From Anabaena sphaerica FACHB-251 (GTDB taxonomy: Bacteria; Cyanobacteriota; Cyanobacteriia; Cyanobacteriales; Nostocaceae): DNA of 64,000 bases. The stretch's first letter is position 1. Each line of letters begins with the position of its first letter. The stretch covers positions 62,001 through 126,000 of the forward strand of contig NZ_JACJQU010000015.1 of the NCBI RefSeq assembly GCF_014696825.1, read 5' to 3'. The translations under genes and the position numbers were made by a program. Positions 26,063-34,290 of the stretch are shown here, piece by piece. A model generated the notes under the pieces. The model saw nothing but the letters and a program-made list of their open reading frames with translations. It was not told the DNA's origin and made no database searches.

Positions 26063-26482
26063 ATGGAAGAATTATTAGAACTCAGAGAATTAGTGATTAC
26101 TGGCAACTTAGAAGCTGCCCTAAATTTAATAGATGAATTAGAGGAAATGAGCAAAGAAGATAAAATTAATAAAATTTATAGTTATTGTGTCATTTTGTTA
26201 GTTCACTTAATTAAACAACATTCAGAAAAACGCACAACCAATTTCTAGGATGTTTCTATTCGTAATGCTACGGATGCAATTATTCGAGTTAACAAGCGCC
26301 GAAAATCTGGAGGTTATTATTTGCATAAAGAAGAGCTAGAGGAGATTTTGTTAGAAGCTTATGATCGAGCATTAGATAATGCGGCATTAGAAGCCTTTGG
26401 CGGAATTTATAATGGATTAACTTTAAAAAATATGATAGACCAAGAATTGATCATCAAGCAAGCTTTAGATTTTATATTTTAA
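26063..26482 (+). pseudogene. DUF29-family gene interrupted by an in-frame amber codon
   Basis: Codons 1-61 (MEELLELRELVITGNLEAAL and onward to QHSEKRTTNF) match the N-terminal part of cyanobacterial DUF29 proteins. A TAG at 26246-26248 then stops the frame at the place where the family has a Trp (RTT-W-DVSIRNA). The same frame continues without another stop through DVSIRNATDAIIRVNKRR to TAA at 26480-26482, giving 139 codons. A single TGG-to-TAG change explains it. The rest of the reading frame is well kept, so the loss is recent. Confidence 0.8.
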
Positions 26483-26501
26483 TTATTTTTCTGTAATTCT
26501 T

Positions 26502-26620
26502 TTCTCGTTTCCATACTTTGTATTTCTCGTTCCCATACTCTGTATGGGAATGAATTTTAGAAGGCTCTGCCTTCAGAGACTCTATGATAGCATTCCCAGT
26601 CAGAGACTGGGAACGAGATA
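26502..26620. repeat. Inverted TTCCCA-hairpin repeat pair
   Basis: CGTTCCCATACTCTGTATGG and the following GAATG form one hairpin (26529-26552); CATTCCCAGTCAGAGACTGG and the following GAACG form a second (26591-26615) in the opposite orientation. A degenerate third arm starts at 26502. The unit lies between convergent genes. Confidence 0.6.
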
Positions 26621-26635
26621 AAACGAGATAAAAGC

Positions 26636-28540
26636 TTACTCCTGACTCCTGATGTAATAATCAAATCTTTCCCGCAGTTGTTCAATGGTTAAATTCTGAG
26701 TCCAATATTCTATTAAAGCATGACCAAAAGCCCAAGCATTGCGGTCTGGTGTACCAGGATTTTCTAACAACAAAGGCCAAAGAGATAGTAAATCAAAATG
26801 GCGTGATTTAGAATTATCTGTATTTAACAATGGGAACAGTTCATAAGCCATTTGCAATTTACCAATAACTATGGGTAATTGTTCTACAGGAATTTGTTCT
26901 GCTAATAGATAAGCAAGGGTTGGTGAACCTGTTGATAAAGTAGAAACAAATTGCAAAACTGGACTTTTCAAAAGTGCGGTAAGTCCTTGGGTTGTTGCCA
27001 TTTGAAATGTATAATGATCAATAATTTTCGCAGATTCGGTAATGCGGGTTTCTAGGTTGCGTAAAAAGCGAGTAAGACGTAATTGTTTAGCCGGATCTAT
27101 TGCTGATAATAATCCTAAAGATAATTCGGCTACATTCCAAGAATTACGTCCAGTTTTTACGTCATTGGTAACGATTGGTAAAACTAAATTTGCAAATTCT
27201 CCTAACATTTGATTTCTATATTCTGTCGCTTCTCGGATAGAAATTTCTTTGGGTTTATTTCCCATTTTCCAATTATAAGGAGGTTGCCATTCGCGAATAG
27301 GACGGAGTTTATCAACTTGGGTAACAATGGTAATGATGGGTAAATCTGCGACTTCTGCTTTTATATCTTGGAGAAAGTCTACATCCATTTGTAAAGCGGG
27401 ATCAAGTGCGGGAGTAACTAATAATAATAAATCTGCTTTTGTAGCATAATCAATCACTAAATCTCGCAAATCATCACGTTTTACTTGTTCATAACCGGGA
27501 GTATCACAGAGATTGAGAGTTTCTCCGGTGTCTGTTTGCCAATGATAGGTTTTAATTTTATCTGTGCTAGGTAAAACATCAACCGCAGCAAGTTCACTTT
27601 GAAAAAGTGTATTAATTAAACTACTTTTACCTGCACTTGTACGTCCGACAATGAGAAGATTAACTGGCTTTTGTGCTACTTTTTCTAGTGGTTCTGCTTG
27701 GGTAAGAATGTCGCGTAGGGTTTGGGTTTTTGGTTGGGGTAGGGTGGGGGTAGGTAATTCAATTTTTGTCCCTGCGTAAAGAGCGATCGCTTGTTTGCAT
27801 AAGTTCCGTAAAACTGCTTCTCTTAATACTTGACTTAAGTTTATGAGTAATTCTTGAGAAGCACGATTATTCACACCTTCACTAGCTTTTTTAGCCACAG
27901 CCGCAACAGGATTTAAGAACCATTGCGCCCAATTCCAAACGCGCCAAAATTTACGAGCAGAGGGTTCTAATTTACGGTAAACTTCGTAAGCTTGATAAGC
28001 TTGTCCGACGGTAACTTGATTAAGAACAGGGGATAATTTCTGCATCCATTTATTCATATCATCGACTGTTCCGCGAATCAATCCATAGACTTGGGGAATG
28101 TAAATATTAAGAAGGGGATATTTTACTTCAGGATTATAAATGTGAGCGATCGCTACTACTAAATCTTGACATCTTTGCCAAAAAATTTGCAAATCTTCCC
28201 AAATTGGACGATCATTTTGAGCATCATTGATAACTTTCTGTAATGCGGTTTCTATTTGCTGGGTTTTGTCTTTTCCTGTGGAAACATCTATTTGATTTTC
28301 GCTGCTAGATTCCAATTCTTCCCGTACTTGGGCAAAAACAGCTTCAATTTGATTTACTGCGGGTTTAGTCCATTTTACTAACAACCAACGCCAACCTACA
28401 AAGATAACAGTAAAAACAGCCCATATCCAACTTAATCCCCAAGCGTGAATTTGTGTTCCTGCGGATATGAGTAGGAAGGTGATAATTATCGCTATTGGTG
28501 AGACTAAAATGATCCATTGCCAGGGTTTTAAACGTACCAT
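26636..28540 (-). CDS. Membrane-anchored Era/dynamin-like GTPase
   Basis: The 634-residue protein begins with two membrane helices (about 9-30 and 33-52), then a helical region of about 240 residues, then a G domain. G1 GRTSAGKSS starts at Gly299, G3 is DTPG near 350, and G4 is TQVDKL near 410. The C-terminal 170 residues are helical. It probably acts at a membrane in a nucleotide-dependent structural role, but no specific function is known to me. The last codons (RSQE, stop) come from a GAGTCAG-type STRR, so the natural C terminus may have been altered by the repeat. Confidence 0.75.
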   Translation of the reverse strand: MVRLKPWQWIILVSPIAIIITFLLISAGTQIHAWGLSWIWAVFTVIFVGWRWLLVKWTKPAVNQIEAVFAQVREELESSSENQIDVSTGKDKTQQIETALQKVINDAQNDRPIWEDLQIFWQRCQDLVVAIAHIYNPEVKYPLLNIYIPQVYGLIRGTVDDMNKWMQKLSPVLNQVTVGQAYQAYEVYRKLEPSARKFWRVWNWAQWFLNPVAAVAKKASEGVNNRASQELLINLSQVLREAVLRNLCKQAIALYAGTKIELPTPTLPQPKTQTLRDILTQAEPLEKVAQKPVNLLIVGRTSAGKSSLINTLFQSELAAVDVLPSTDKIKTYHWQTDTGETLNLCDTPGYEQVKRDDLRDLVIDYATKADLLLLVTPALDPALQMDVDFLQDIKAEVADLPIITIVTQVDKLRPIREWQPPYNWKMGNKPKEISIREATEYRNQMLGEFANLVLPIVTNDVKTGRNSWNVAELSLGLLSAIDPAKQLRLTRFLRNLETRITESAKIIDHYTFQMATTQGLTALLKSPVLQFVSTLSTGSPTLAYLLAEQIPVEQLPIVIGKLQMAYELFPLLNTDNSKSRHFDLLSLWPLLLENPGTPDRNAWAFGHALIEYWTQNLTIEQLRERFDYYIRSQE

Positions 28541-28761
28541 ATTTTGATACCTGTGTTTGTGGTGTTTTGTATATTTCTATTTTGAAGCTAATACTTGTGT
28601 AATAGTTGGTTGTGTGTAACAAAGTGTAATTATTTGATGGTAATAGTCCGCAGTAGGTGTAAGTTAATATAAAAAGTTGTGCTGAAAGTGGAGATTTTTT
28701 AGGAATTACGATAGGATTTATGTGAAGAAATCACAAAAAATTGCGTCTTGTGGCTTAAATT

Positions 28762-30084
28762 ATGCTTTTAGATTTTACAGTGGAAAACTACCGTTCAATT
28801 AAAGAACCTGTTACCCTAAGTGCGATCGCTCAAAAACCCAGTCGTCGTAAAACCAGCGAAAGCAGTAAACGCAAAGGGATAAAATCAGATCATGAAATTG
28901 CATCTGGGTATTATGTTGAAGGTTGGGATATGGAGATTTTACCTGTTTTAGCAATTTTTGGAGCTAACGCTTCAGGTAAAAGTAATGTTATTCAAGCTTT
29001 AGATTATTTATTAATAATAATGTCTCGTGGTATACAAGAAACGCAAGCAATAGGAATACATAAAGTTTTTAAATACGCAAAGCTAGATTCTTTTAAATTA
29101 GATAGTATCTCTGCTCAAAAACCTACAAAGTTTGAATTAAGAACTCTATTTGATAATAATATTTATACTTATTCAGTAGAAATTAATCAAAATCGTATCA
29201 TCTCAGAAAAATTAGATTATGCTTTACATAAAACAAAGCGAACTCGGCGTTTATTCCATCGTCAATGGGATGAAAATAACAAAAAATTTATCTGGAAAAC
29301 TGGCGATGATTTTGCTGGTCCACATAATCAACTTCAGCAAAGCATTAGAGAAAATGAATTATTTATAAGTACGTTACTCAAACTAGAAGTAAATATAATC
29401 AAATCTCTAATACAGTGGTTAAATATTCGCATAGTTGGTATTCATTTAGGTAATGAAGAAATGGCAATTAGTGTCATTAAAGAATTAATGAAAGATATTT
29501 CTAATTATAATAATCGTGTTTTTTTACAAGCATTAAGGATTGTAAAGAAATTTGATACTGGGATATCTAGAATAGAAATTAGAAAAAGATATGATGATAG
29601 TTCTGAATATAATATATATGCTGTACATAACACCAATGAAGGGGATGAAATTTACTGGACTTTAGATGAAGAGTCATTAGGAACACAACGCTTGTTTCAT
29701 TTAGCGTTTCATATAGTAATTAGTTTAGGAGTAGGTTTATTAATAATTGTAGATGAATTAGGTACGAATATTCATCCAAATATTGTAAAATATATTATCA
29801 AGATTTTCCAAAATCCCAAAACTAATCCTAACAATGCTCAACTAATTTTCACAAGCCATGATAATACATTACAAAGAAATAACTTATTACGACGTGACCA
29901 AATATGGTTTACCCAAAAACGCCCAGATCATAGTACAGAATTATATCCTTTAACTGATTTCCATGTTCGCAATGATTTAGCAATTGATAAAGCTTATTTA
30001 GATGGACGCTTTGGAGCAGTTCCATTTTTACCATCAGATGAAGAAATGATATTACAGGGTGATGAGGAATGGCAAGAAAGTTAG
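28762..30084 (+). CDS. AAA15/OLD-like ATPase (RloA/AbiLi type)
   Basis: The 440-residue protein is an ABC/SMC-type ATPase of the COG1106 group. The Walker A GANASGKS is at 67-74, the Walker B LLIIVDE with Asp331-Glu332, and an IFTSHD switch motif follows. The head LLDFTVENYRSIKEPVTLS is typical. Such ATPases pair with RloB-type TOPRIM proteins and act in anti-phage abortive infection (AbiL) or remain of unknown role near restriction genes. The rloB gene overlaps it by 16 bases. The ATG at 28762 is directly before the conserved head. Confidence 0.85.
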   Translation: MLLDFTVENYRSIKEPVTLSAIAQKPSRRKTSESSKRKGIKSDHEIASGYYVEGWDMEILPVLAIFGANASGKSNVIQALDYLLIIMSRGIQETQAIGIHKVFKYAKLDSFKLDSISAQKPTKFELRTLFDNNIYTYSVEINQNRIISEKLDYALHKTKRTRRLFHRQWDENNKKFIWKTGDDFAGPHNQLQQSIRENELFISTLLKLEVNIIKSLIQWLNIRIVGIHLGNEEMAISVIKELMKDISNYNNRVFLQALRIVKKFDTGISRIEIRKRYDDSSEYNIYAVHNTNEGDEIYWTLDEESLGTQRLFHLAFHIVISLGVGLLIIVDELGTNIHPNIVKYIIKIFQNPKTNPNNAQLIFTSHDNTLQRNNLLRRDQIWFTQKRPDHSTELYPLTDFHVRNDLAIDKAYLDGRFGAVPFLPSDEEMILQGDEEWQES

Positions 30085-30713
30085 AACGTCGTCAACCTAG
30101 CAGAAAAATTACTCAAAAAATACTCATTGCTTGTGAAGGTAGTAAAACCGAACCAGTTTATTTTAAAAGTATCCGCAATGAATTACGTTTACCAACTTTA
30201 GAAATTATTATATTACCTCATCAAAGTAAAACCGATCCAGGTAACATCATTGAAAGACTCATTGAAGAACGACAGCAGATGAAAAATGAGAAAAGATGGA
30301 CTACTAATGATACTGCTTGGGCTGTTTTTGATGGAGATGAACATATTGAAATAAGTAGGAATAATTGGCAAAAAGCCATTAATAGAGCTAACAGCCAAAA
30401 AATAAAATTAGCAATTACAAATCCTTGTTTTGAACTTTGGTATTTAATTCATTTTCAAGACCATTTATCACAAATAAACCGTGAGAAGTTAATTCAATTA
30501 CTAAATAAATATATACCTGAATATGAAAAATCAATATCTCTTTATCCCAAACCATTACAATCATTAACTGAAACAGCTATTCAACGCGCTGAGAAAATAG
30601 CCAAGCAAATAGAACGTGAGCAATTATATGAATATTCAAATCCCTGTTGTAGTGATTTACCTAAATTAGTTAGTAGTTTATTAGGTTTAAAAGACAGCAG
30701 CAGTCAGCAATAA
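30069..30713 (+). CDS. RloB/AbiLii-like TOPRIM-type protein
   Basis: The 214-residue protein has the RloB signature: ILIACEGSKTEPVYF with Glu23, and WAVFDGDEH with Asp88 and Asp90, the Glu and DxD pair of a TOPRIM-like metal site. The following segment NPCFELWYLIHF is also characteristic. It overlaps the ATPase gene by 16 bases, so translation is coupled. The pair is expected to be a toxin (this nuclease-like protein) activated by the ATPase sensor on phage infection. That function is inferred from related systems. Confidence 0.82.
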   Translation: MARKLERRQPSRKITQKILIACEGSKTEPVYFKSIRNELRLPTLEIIILPHQSKTDPGNIIERLIEERQQMKNEKRWTTNDTAWAVFDGDEHIEISRNNWQKAINRANSQKIKLAITNPCFELWYLIHFQDHLSQINREKLIQLLNKYIPEYEKSISLYPKPLQSLTETAIQRAEKIAKQIEREQLYEYSNPCCSDLPKLVSSLLGLKDSSSQQ

Positions 30714-30968
30714 AACTTTCTTATACCCATTTGTTCTGAGTTTAGAATCATCAAATCAATAAATTTATCTAATACCATCTGCGTTTATCCGCGTTTACCT
30801 TCGTTTAATTAACATTGAAATCAGATTCCATGCAACTAATTGTCAGGGAATCAACACGGGGATCGCGTGGTATTAATAAAACCTTATCTAACTAAAATAC
30901 CCCTATATATATAATTTTGTAAAGAATTGTTAAGAAATTCTTATTAAAAAAGATTGCAATCTCTTGAT
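30714..30968. other. Gene-free stretch after the RloB-like gene
   Basis: About 250 bases with no ORF; includes a CCGCGTTTACC-like word found between many cyanobacterial genes. No clear terminator is visible. Confidence 0.4.
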
Positions 30969-31169
30969 TTAGTTGCTAATGTGTGTAGTGGCAACATACT
31001 GGTGAATGCTCGGATCAAAGAGAGGTAAAACCGATGCGCTGTATCCACACTGCCAATGAACGTCAGTTTTGACGAAACTATTGTACCAACGAGAAATTTC
31101 TGCTTTTTCAGCAATGGAGGGGTATTGCAAATGAGTAGCAGCAAAATCTCGTAGAACCAGCATTATCAT
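30969..31169 (-). CDS. Small protein of unknown function, probably real
   Basis: The 66-residue frame begins ATG ATA ATG and gives a mixed, well-composed sequence (LRDFAATHLQYPSIAEKAEI, then SRWYNSFVKTDVHWQCGY) ending in ATTHISN. Codon choice looks like the neighbouring genes. No membrane segment or known motif is seen. It is divergent from the SDR gene, with 70 bases between them. Another frame over the same bases (30944-31144) has a poorer composition. I do not recognise the family. Confidence 0.45.
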   Translation of the reverse strand: MIMLVLRDFAATHLQYPSIAEKAEISRWYNSFVKTDVHWQCGYSASVLPLFDPSIHQYVATTHISN

Positions 31170-31239
31170 TCACAAATCGTCTTACCCAAAGATTGCAAAC
31201 AAAGAAAAGGGAAGGCGGAAAATTTGGAGGTGAAAACCG

Positions 31240-32112
31240 ATGAATATTCAAGGTAAAGTTGCGCTAATCACAGGGGCTTCCCGTGGAATTGGAAAAGCGA
31301 TCGCATTAGAATTAGCCCAGCAAGGAGTAAAGCGGCTGATCTTGGTAGCACGCGATCGCCAAAAATTAGCCGAAGTTGCCCAAGAAATCGAAAAATTGGG
31401 AACAGAAACCACAATTATCGCCTTAGACTTAACCCAAGCAGTCAACGTAAATATTGCGATCGCCCAACTTTGGCGCAGTTACGGACCGATTCATTTACTC
31501 GTCAACTGTGCAGGAGTAGCATACCAGAACTCATTTCTGCAAACAAAACTTCCCCAAGTTCAAGAAGAACTTTCCGTCAACCTGTTGGGAATGTATAACC
31601 TCACCAGTTTGATAGCGCGACGCATGGCCAGTCAAAAAGAGGGAACAATTGTCAACGTTTCCAGTCTGATGGGGAAAGTAGCAGCACCAACAATGGCCAC
31701 CTATTCAGCCACCAAATTTGCCATTTTAGGATTTACCCAAGCTTTGCGTCGGGAACTAGCAGAACACAACATCCGCGTTGTGGCTTTACTTCCCACCCTC
31801 ACCGACACAGACATGGTGCGCGACTTAAAACTATTTCGTGGAGTCACCCCCATGACACCGCAACAAGTAGCCCAAGCCCTAATAATTGGACTGCAAAAAG
31901 ATTCATCAGAAATATTAGTTGGTTGGCAATCTCATTTAGCAGTTTGGTGTCAAAATATTGCCCCTTGGTTGCTAGAAATAGTGTTACAACTAGCAGCACC
32001 AAAAAAACAGCCTCAAACCAACTTCATCACGAATTTTGTTACTAAAATCCAACATTTTCGCAATTCGTTGTTATCTAGAAATAGGCTGGCATTCGGATCT
32101 GCTCGTAAGTAG
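31240..32112 (+). CDS. Short-chain dehydrogenase/reductase
   Basis: The 290-residue protein is a classical SDR with TGASRGIG at 11-18, the NCAG motif (VNCAGVA), the catalytic Ser in NVSSLMG and Tyr155-x-x-x-Lys159 (YSATK). Substrate specificity cannot be read. A GGAGGTG lies 8 bases before the ATG, fixing the start. The C-terminal 60 residues go beyond the core fold and contain a hydrophobic stretch (WLLEIVLQLAAP) that might touch a membrane. It is monocistronic by position, with a strong hairpin downstream. Confidence 0.9.
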   Translation: MNIQGKVALITGASRGIGKAIALELAQQGVKRLILVARDRQKLAEVAQEIEKLGTETTIIALDLTQAVNVNIAIAQLWRSYGPIHLLVNCAGVAYQNSFLQTKLPQVQEELSVNLLGMYNLTSLIARRMASQKEGTIVNVSSLMGKVAAPTMATYSATKFAILGFTQALRRELAEHNIRVVALLPTLTDTDMVRDLKLFRGVTPMTPQQVAQALIIGLQKDSSEILVGWQSHLAVWCQNIAPWLLEIVLQLAAPKKQPQTNFITNFVTKIQHFRNSLLSRNRLAFGSARK

Positions 32113-32705
32113 GGAATGAAGAATGTAGAGACTTTGTTTAACGCAAGTTCGACAACTTATACTGCAAAGGGTTCATAGTTCAACCAAATATGGAACCCCT
32201 CTCCAAACCTCTCCCCGCAACGGGGAGAGGCTTAAAACCAGGTTTTTGTATTATAAAAAAGTTAAGTTTCTAGCCGTTTTGAATATAGTCGAACCTCTTT
32301 CTTTACTGTACACACATCCTTACCCAAAGGGAGTTTTCAGCAACGAGAAAGAACTTAATTGATAAATCCAGTTCCCCTCCTCGCTTGCGGGGCTAGGGGT
32401 GGGGTATTATGGCTGTGGGAAAACGTTTTGATCTAAAATCAAGCCTAATGAGCAAATCAAAGGAAGGTAAAATCTAGATTTGTACACAACTTCCGACTTG
32501 TGTGTACACAGAAAAATGGTAATATTTATACCGTATTAGTTTATGAAATTTAAGTATTGACATTTTTTTGAGTAATGCTACATTTGATATGTAACAAATA
32601 TTGATTCAGAAGGGCTAAATTTATGTAGTTCTCATACCCACTTTGTAACTAATTCTTTGAATTAAACCAAGGGATTAGTATGTTCGCAAAAAGTGGGGTA
32701 TAAAA
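32113..32705. other. Gene-free stretch with hairpins before a toxin-antitoxin-like pair
   Basis: Contains a strong hairpin at 32208-32230, an inverted repeat TGTACACA/TGTGTACA (32481-32488 with 32501-32508), and a near-inverted pair ATACCCACTTT (32634) and AAAGTGGGGTAT (32691) close to the next start. The last two may be operators of the following pair. No ORF. Confidence 0.5.
32208..32230 (+). terminator. CCTCTCCCCG hairpin after the SDR gene
   Basis: CCTCTCCCCG (32208-32217) and CGGGGAGAGG (32221-32230) are exact complements with a 3-base loop, about 95 bases after the SDR stop. This hairpin also occurs widely as a repeat in cyanobacteria. Confidence 0.5.
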
Positions 32706-33038
32706 ATGGGAAATGCAAGCCAGAATCTTCACAATCTTTTTTGCCAAGCTATTAATACTGGAAAAGTAATTTTCAGTCGTCATGCTGAATTTATGTTGCT
32801 TGAGCGCGGATTTTTTCGGCATGATGCTTTCAATTGCGTATTTACAGGTTATATTTTTGAAGTTAATCAGTCTTCTTCTCCTTTGCCAACTTGCAGTATT
32901 GCTGGCAAAAGTAAGTCTGGTCAGCGTTTATATACTATTTGGGCTTACAATGAAGTAACTGGCTTTATTTCTTTGATTACCTTATACAATCCTGATTCTA
33001 ATCGTTGGACTAAGTGTCATATTTACACGAGGATGTAG
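32706..33038 (+). CDS. DUF4258 protein, probable toxin-like partner of a YgiT-type gene
   Basis: The 110-residue protein has the DUF4258 pattern: FSRHAEFMLLERGF near residue 23, then a short sheet core ending in FISLITLYNPD. Genes of this family usually pair with YgiT/MqsA-type zinc-finger antitoxins, and such a gene follows here with its frame overlapping the end. RNase activity is only presumed by analogy with the RelE/MqsR-like fold. Inverted repeats upstream could be autoregulatory sites. Confidence 0.75.
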   Translation: MGNASQNLHNLFCQAINTGKVIFSRHAEFMLLERGFFRHDAFNCVFTGYIFEVNQSSSPLPTCSIAGKSKSGQRLYTIWAYNEVTGFISLITLYNPDSNRWTKCHIYTRM

Positions 33039-33238
33039 TATTGCTGCCTTTTGAAAAATGCCCCGTTTGTGCGGGGCGAATCACTAGAAAAATAGTTACT
33101 GAAACGATTTCACATGGGCATATTAGAAGTAAATTAAAATTAGATGCTTATGTATGCTCTCAATGTTTAGAGTGTTTTTATCCTTTAGAAAGTATCAAAC
33201 TTATTGAGGATGCATGGTCAAAATTAAAAAATAGTTAA
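33014..33238 (+). CDS. YgiT-type zinc-finger protein (antitoxin-like)
   Basis: The protein (74 residues from the GTG at 33014) has two Cys-x-x-Cys pairs, CPVC and CSQC, separated by about 30 residues, and a C-terminal helix (ESIKLIEDAWSKL). This is the zinc-finger half of MqsA/YgiT antitoxins, without an obvious helix-turn-helix. A TTG at 33041 with GAGG upstream is the more likely start, since the family normally begins just before the first CxxC (LPFEKCPVC). That would put the start 2 bases after the DUF4258 stop. Confidence 0.75.
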   Translation: MSYLHEDVVLLPFEKCPVCAGRITRKIVTETISHGHIRSKLKLDAYVCSQCLECFYPLESIKLIEDAWSKLKNS

Positions 33239-33296
33239 TGCCTTTATTTGTTATTGATAAAGCAAAACCGATTAATTGTTACACAAATTTATTCAC

Positions 33297-33578
33297 TTAA
33301 ATACTCTTGTCCGCTAAATACTCCTGTCTGCGTTCTTGGATGAGTTCATTAACCAAGTTTCTATCAGGTGATTTATCTTTTAATAAACCTCTTGATTTTT
33401 TAACTTGTTGTTTGAGGCTAACTAATTGGAGTTTACCATTATCTTCAAGCGTTAAAATTAATCTATCACCAGATTCTAAATTGAGTATTGCTTGGATCTC
33501 TTTGGGTAAAGTTAAACGTCCTTCCGGTTCAATATCAAGTGTGTAATGTTGAGGAATTGATGAATTAGCAAGTGTCAT
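33297..33578 (-). CDS. AbrB/MazE/SpoVT-type DNA-binding protein, orphan antitoxin
   Basis: The 93-residue protein has the swapped-hairpin AbrB domain: YTLDIEPEGRLTLPKEIQAI (about 12-31) followed by GDRLILTLEDNGKLQLVS. The C-terminal 35 residues form a basic helix that usually wraps a PIN toxin. No PIN gene is next to it: downstream on its strand lies only the convergent YgiT gene. It therefore looks like an antitoxin whose partner was lost. Confidence 0.8.
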   Translation of the reverse strand: MTLANSSIPQHYTLDIEPEGRLTLPKEIQAILNLESGDRLILTLEDNGKLQLVSLKQQVKKSRGLLKDKSPDRNLVNELIQERRQEYLADKSI

Positions 33579-33657
33579 AGCTTGATATTCCCTTATTTTA
33601 TCTATTTTACTATCTAGTATAGTACGTTGATATAATAATACATATTGAATTTTGCAA

Positions 33658-34236
33658 TTAATTAGTCTTCCTTCTCACATAAAACCGAAAATACCCAAAC
33701 CAATAAAATACATTGACTGCAACCAGTAAACCAGCACCTAAATAAGCTTGAATACTGGAAAATAGATAAATTGTTGCCCCTAAAACCAGCAAAATTTCTA
33801 CCAAAGCAGCAATGCGTCCATAATGATGAACATCCCAATAGGAAACCGGACTAATAAAACGATAATTACTGAAGGGAAAAAAATGACGATGTGCATCATT
33901 ATTATGAACTGGCAAATCTAACAACGAGTGCAACACCATACTTATAAAAACCACCTCAATTACTTGCCAATGAGCAATATGGGCAATTAATACCCCCAAC
34001 AATGCCAAAGGGATCGAATGAAACGTACTCACAATAAATTGCCAAAAAGGTTGATAATAAACCTCAGACCAAATTTTGCTTTCTGGTAAACGGTAAACAA
34101 ACTTCATCAACAAATAGAACACAAAGATGGGAATATCTGGAAGGACTGCACCGACGAGAATAGCCTGACTTGCTTGAGTTCGTATTTGTTGATTAAAAAT
34201 CACCAGATTTAAAATAGCGTGACTTGGGGTATTCAT
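33658..34236 (-). CDS. Multi-pass membrane protein, YdjM/DUF457-like
   Basis: The 192-residue protein has four or five hydrophobic helices and conserved polar residues typical of membrane-bound hydrolase-like proteins: the N-terminal PSHA, PDIP at 34-37, and a cluster HSLLDLPVHNNDAHRH in the middle. The pattern suggests a metal site at the membrane surface. Activity is unknown. It is divergent from the GH57 gene with 54 bases between the starts. Confidence 0.7.
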   Translation of the reverse strand: MNTPSHAILNLVIFNQQIRTQASQAILVGAVLPDIPIFVFYLLMKFVYRLPESKIWSEVYYQPFWQFIVSTFHSIPLALLGVLIAHIAHWQVIEVVFISMVLHSLLDLPVHNNDAHRHFFPFSNYRFISPVSYWDVHHYGRIAALVEILLVLGATIYLFSSIQAYLGAGLLVAVNVFYWFGYFRFYVRRKTN

Positions 34237-34290
34237 TCCTAAATATCAGTGCAAGATTGATAGTTATACATCGTTCCAGAGTAACCAGAA

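Noticed and set aside
25945-26154. Overlapping small ORFs on both strands before the DUF29 gene
   Set aside because: They lie in the gap and over the DUF29 start, without family-like sequence.
30944-31144. Second frame over the small 30969-31169 gene
   Set aside because: Poorer composition and codon use than the frame ending at 30969; only one of the two can be real.
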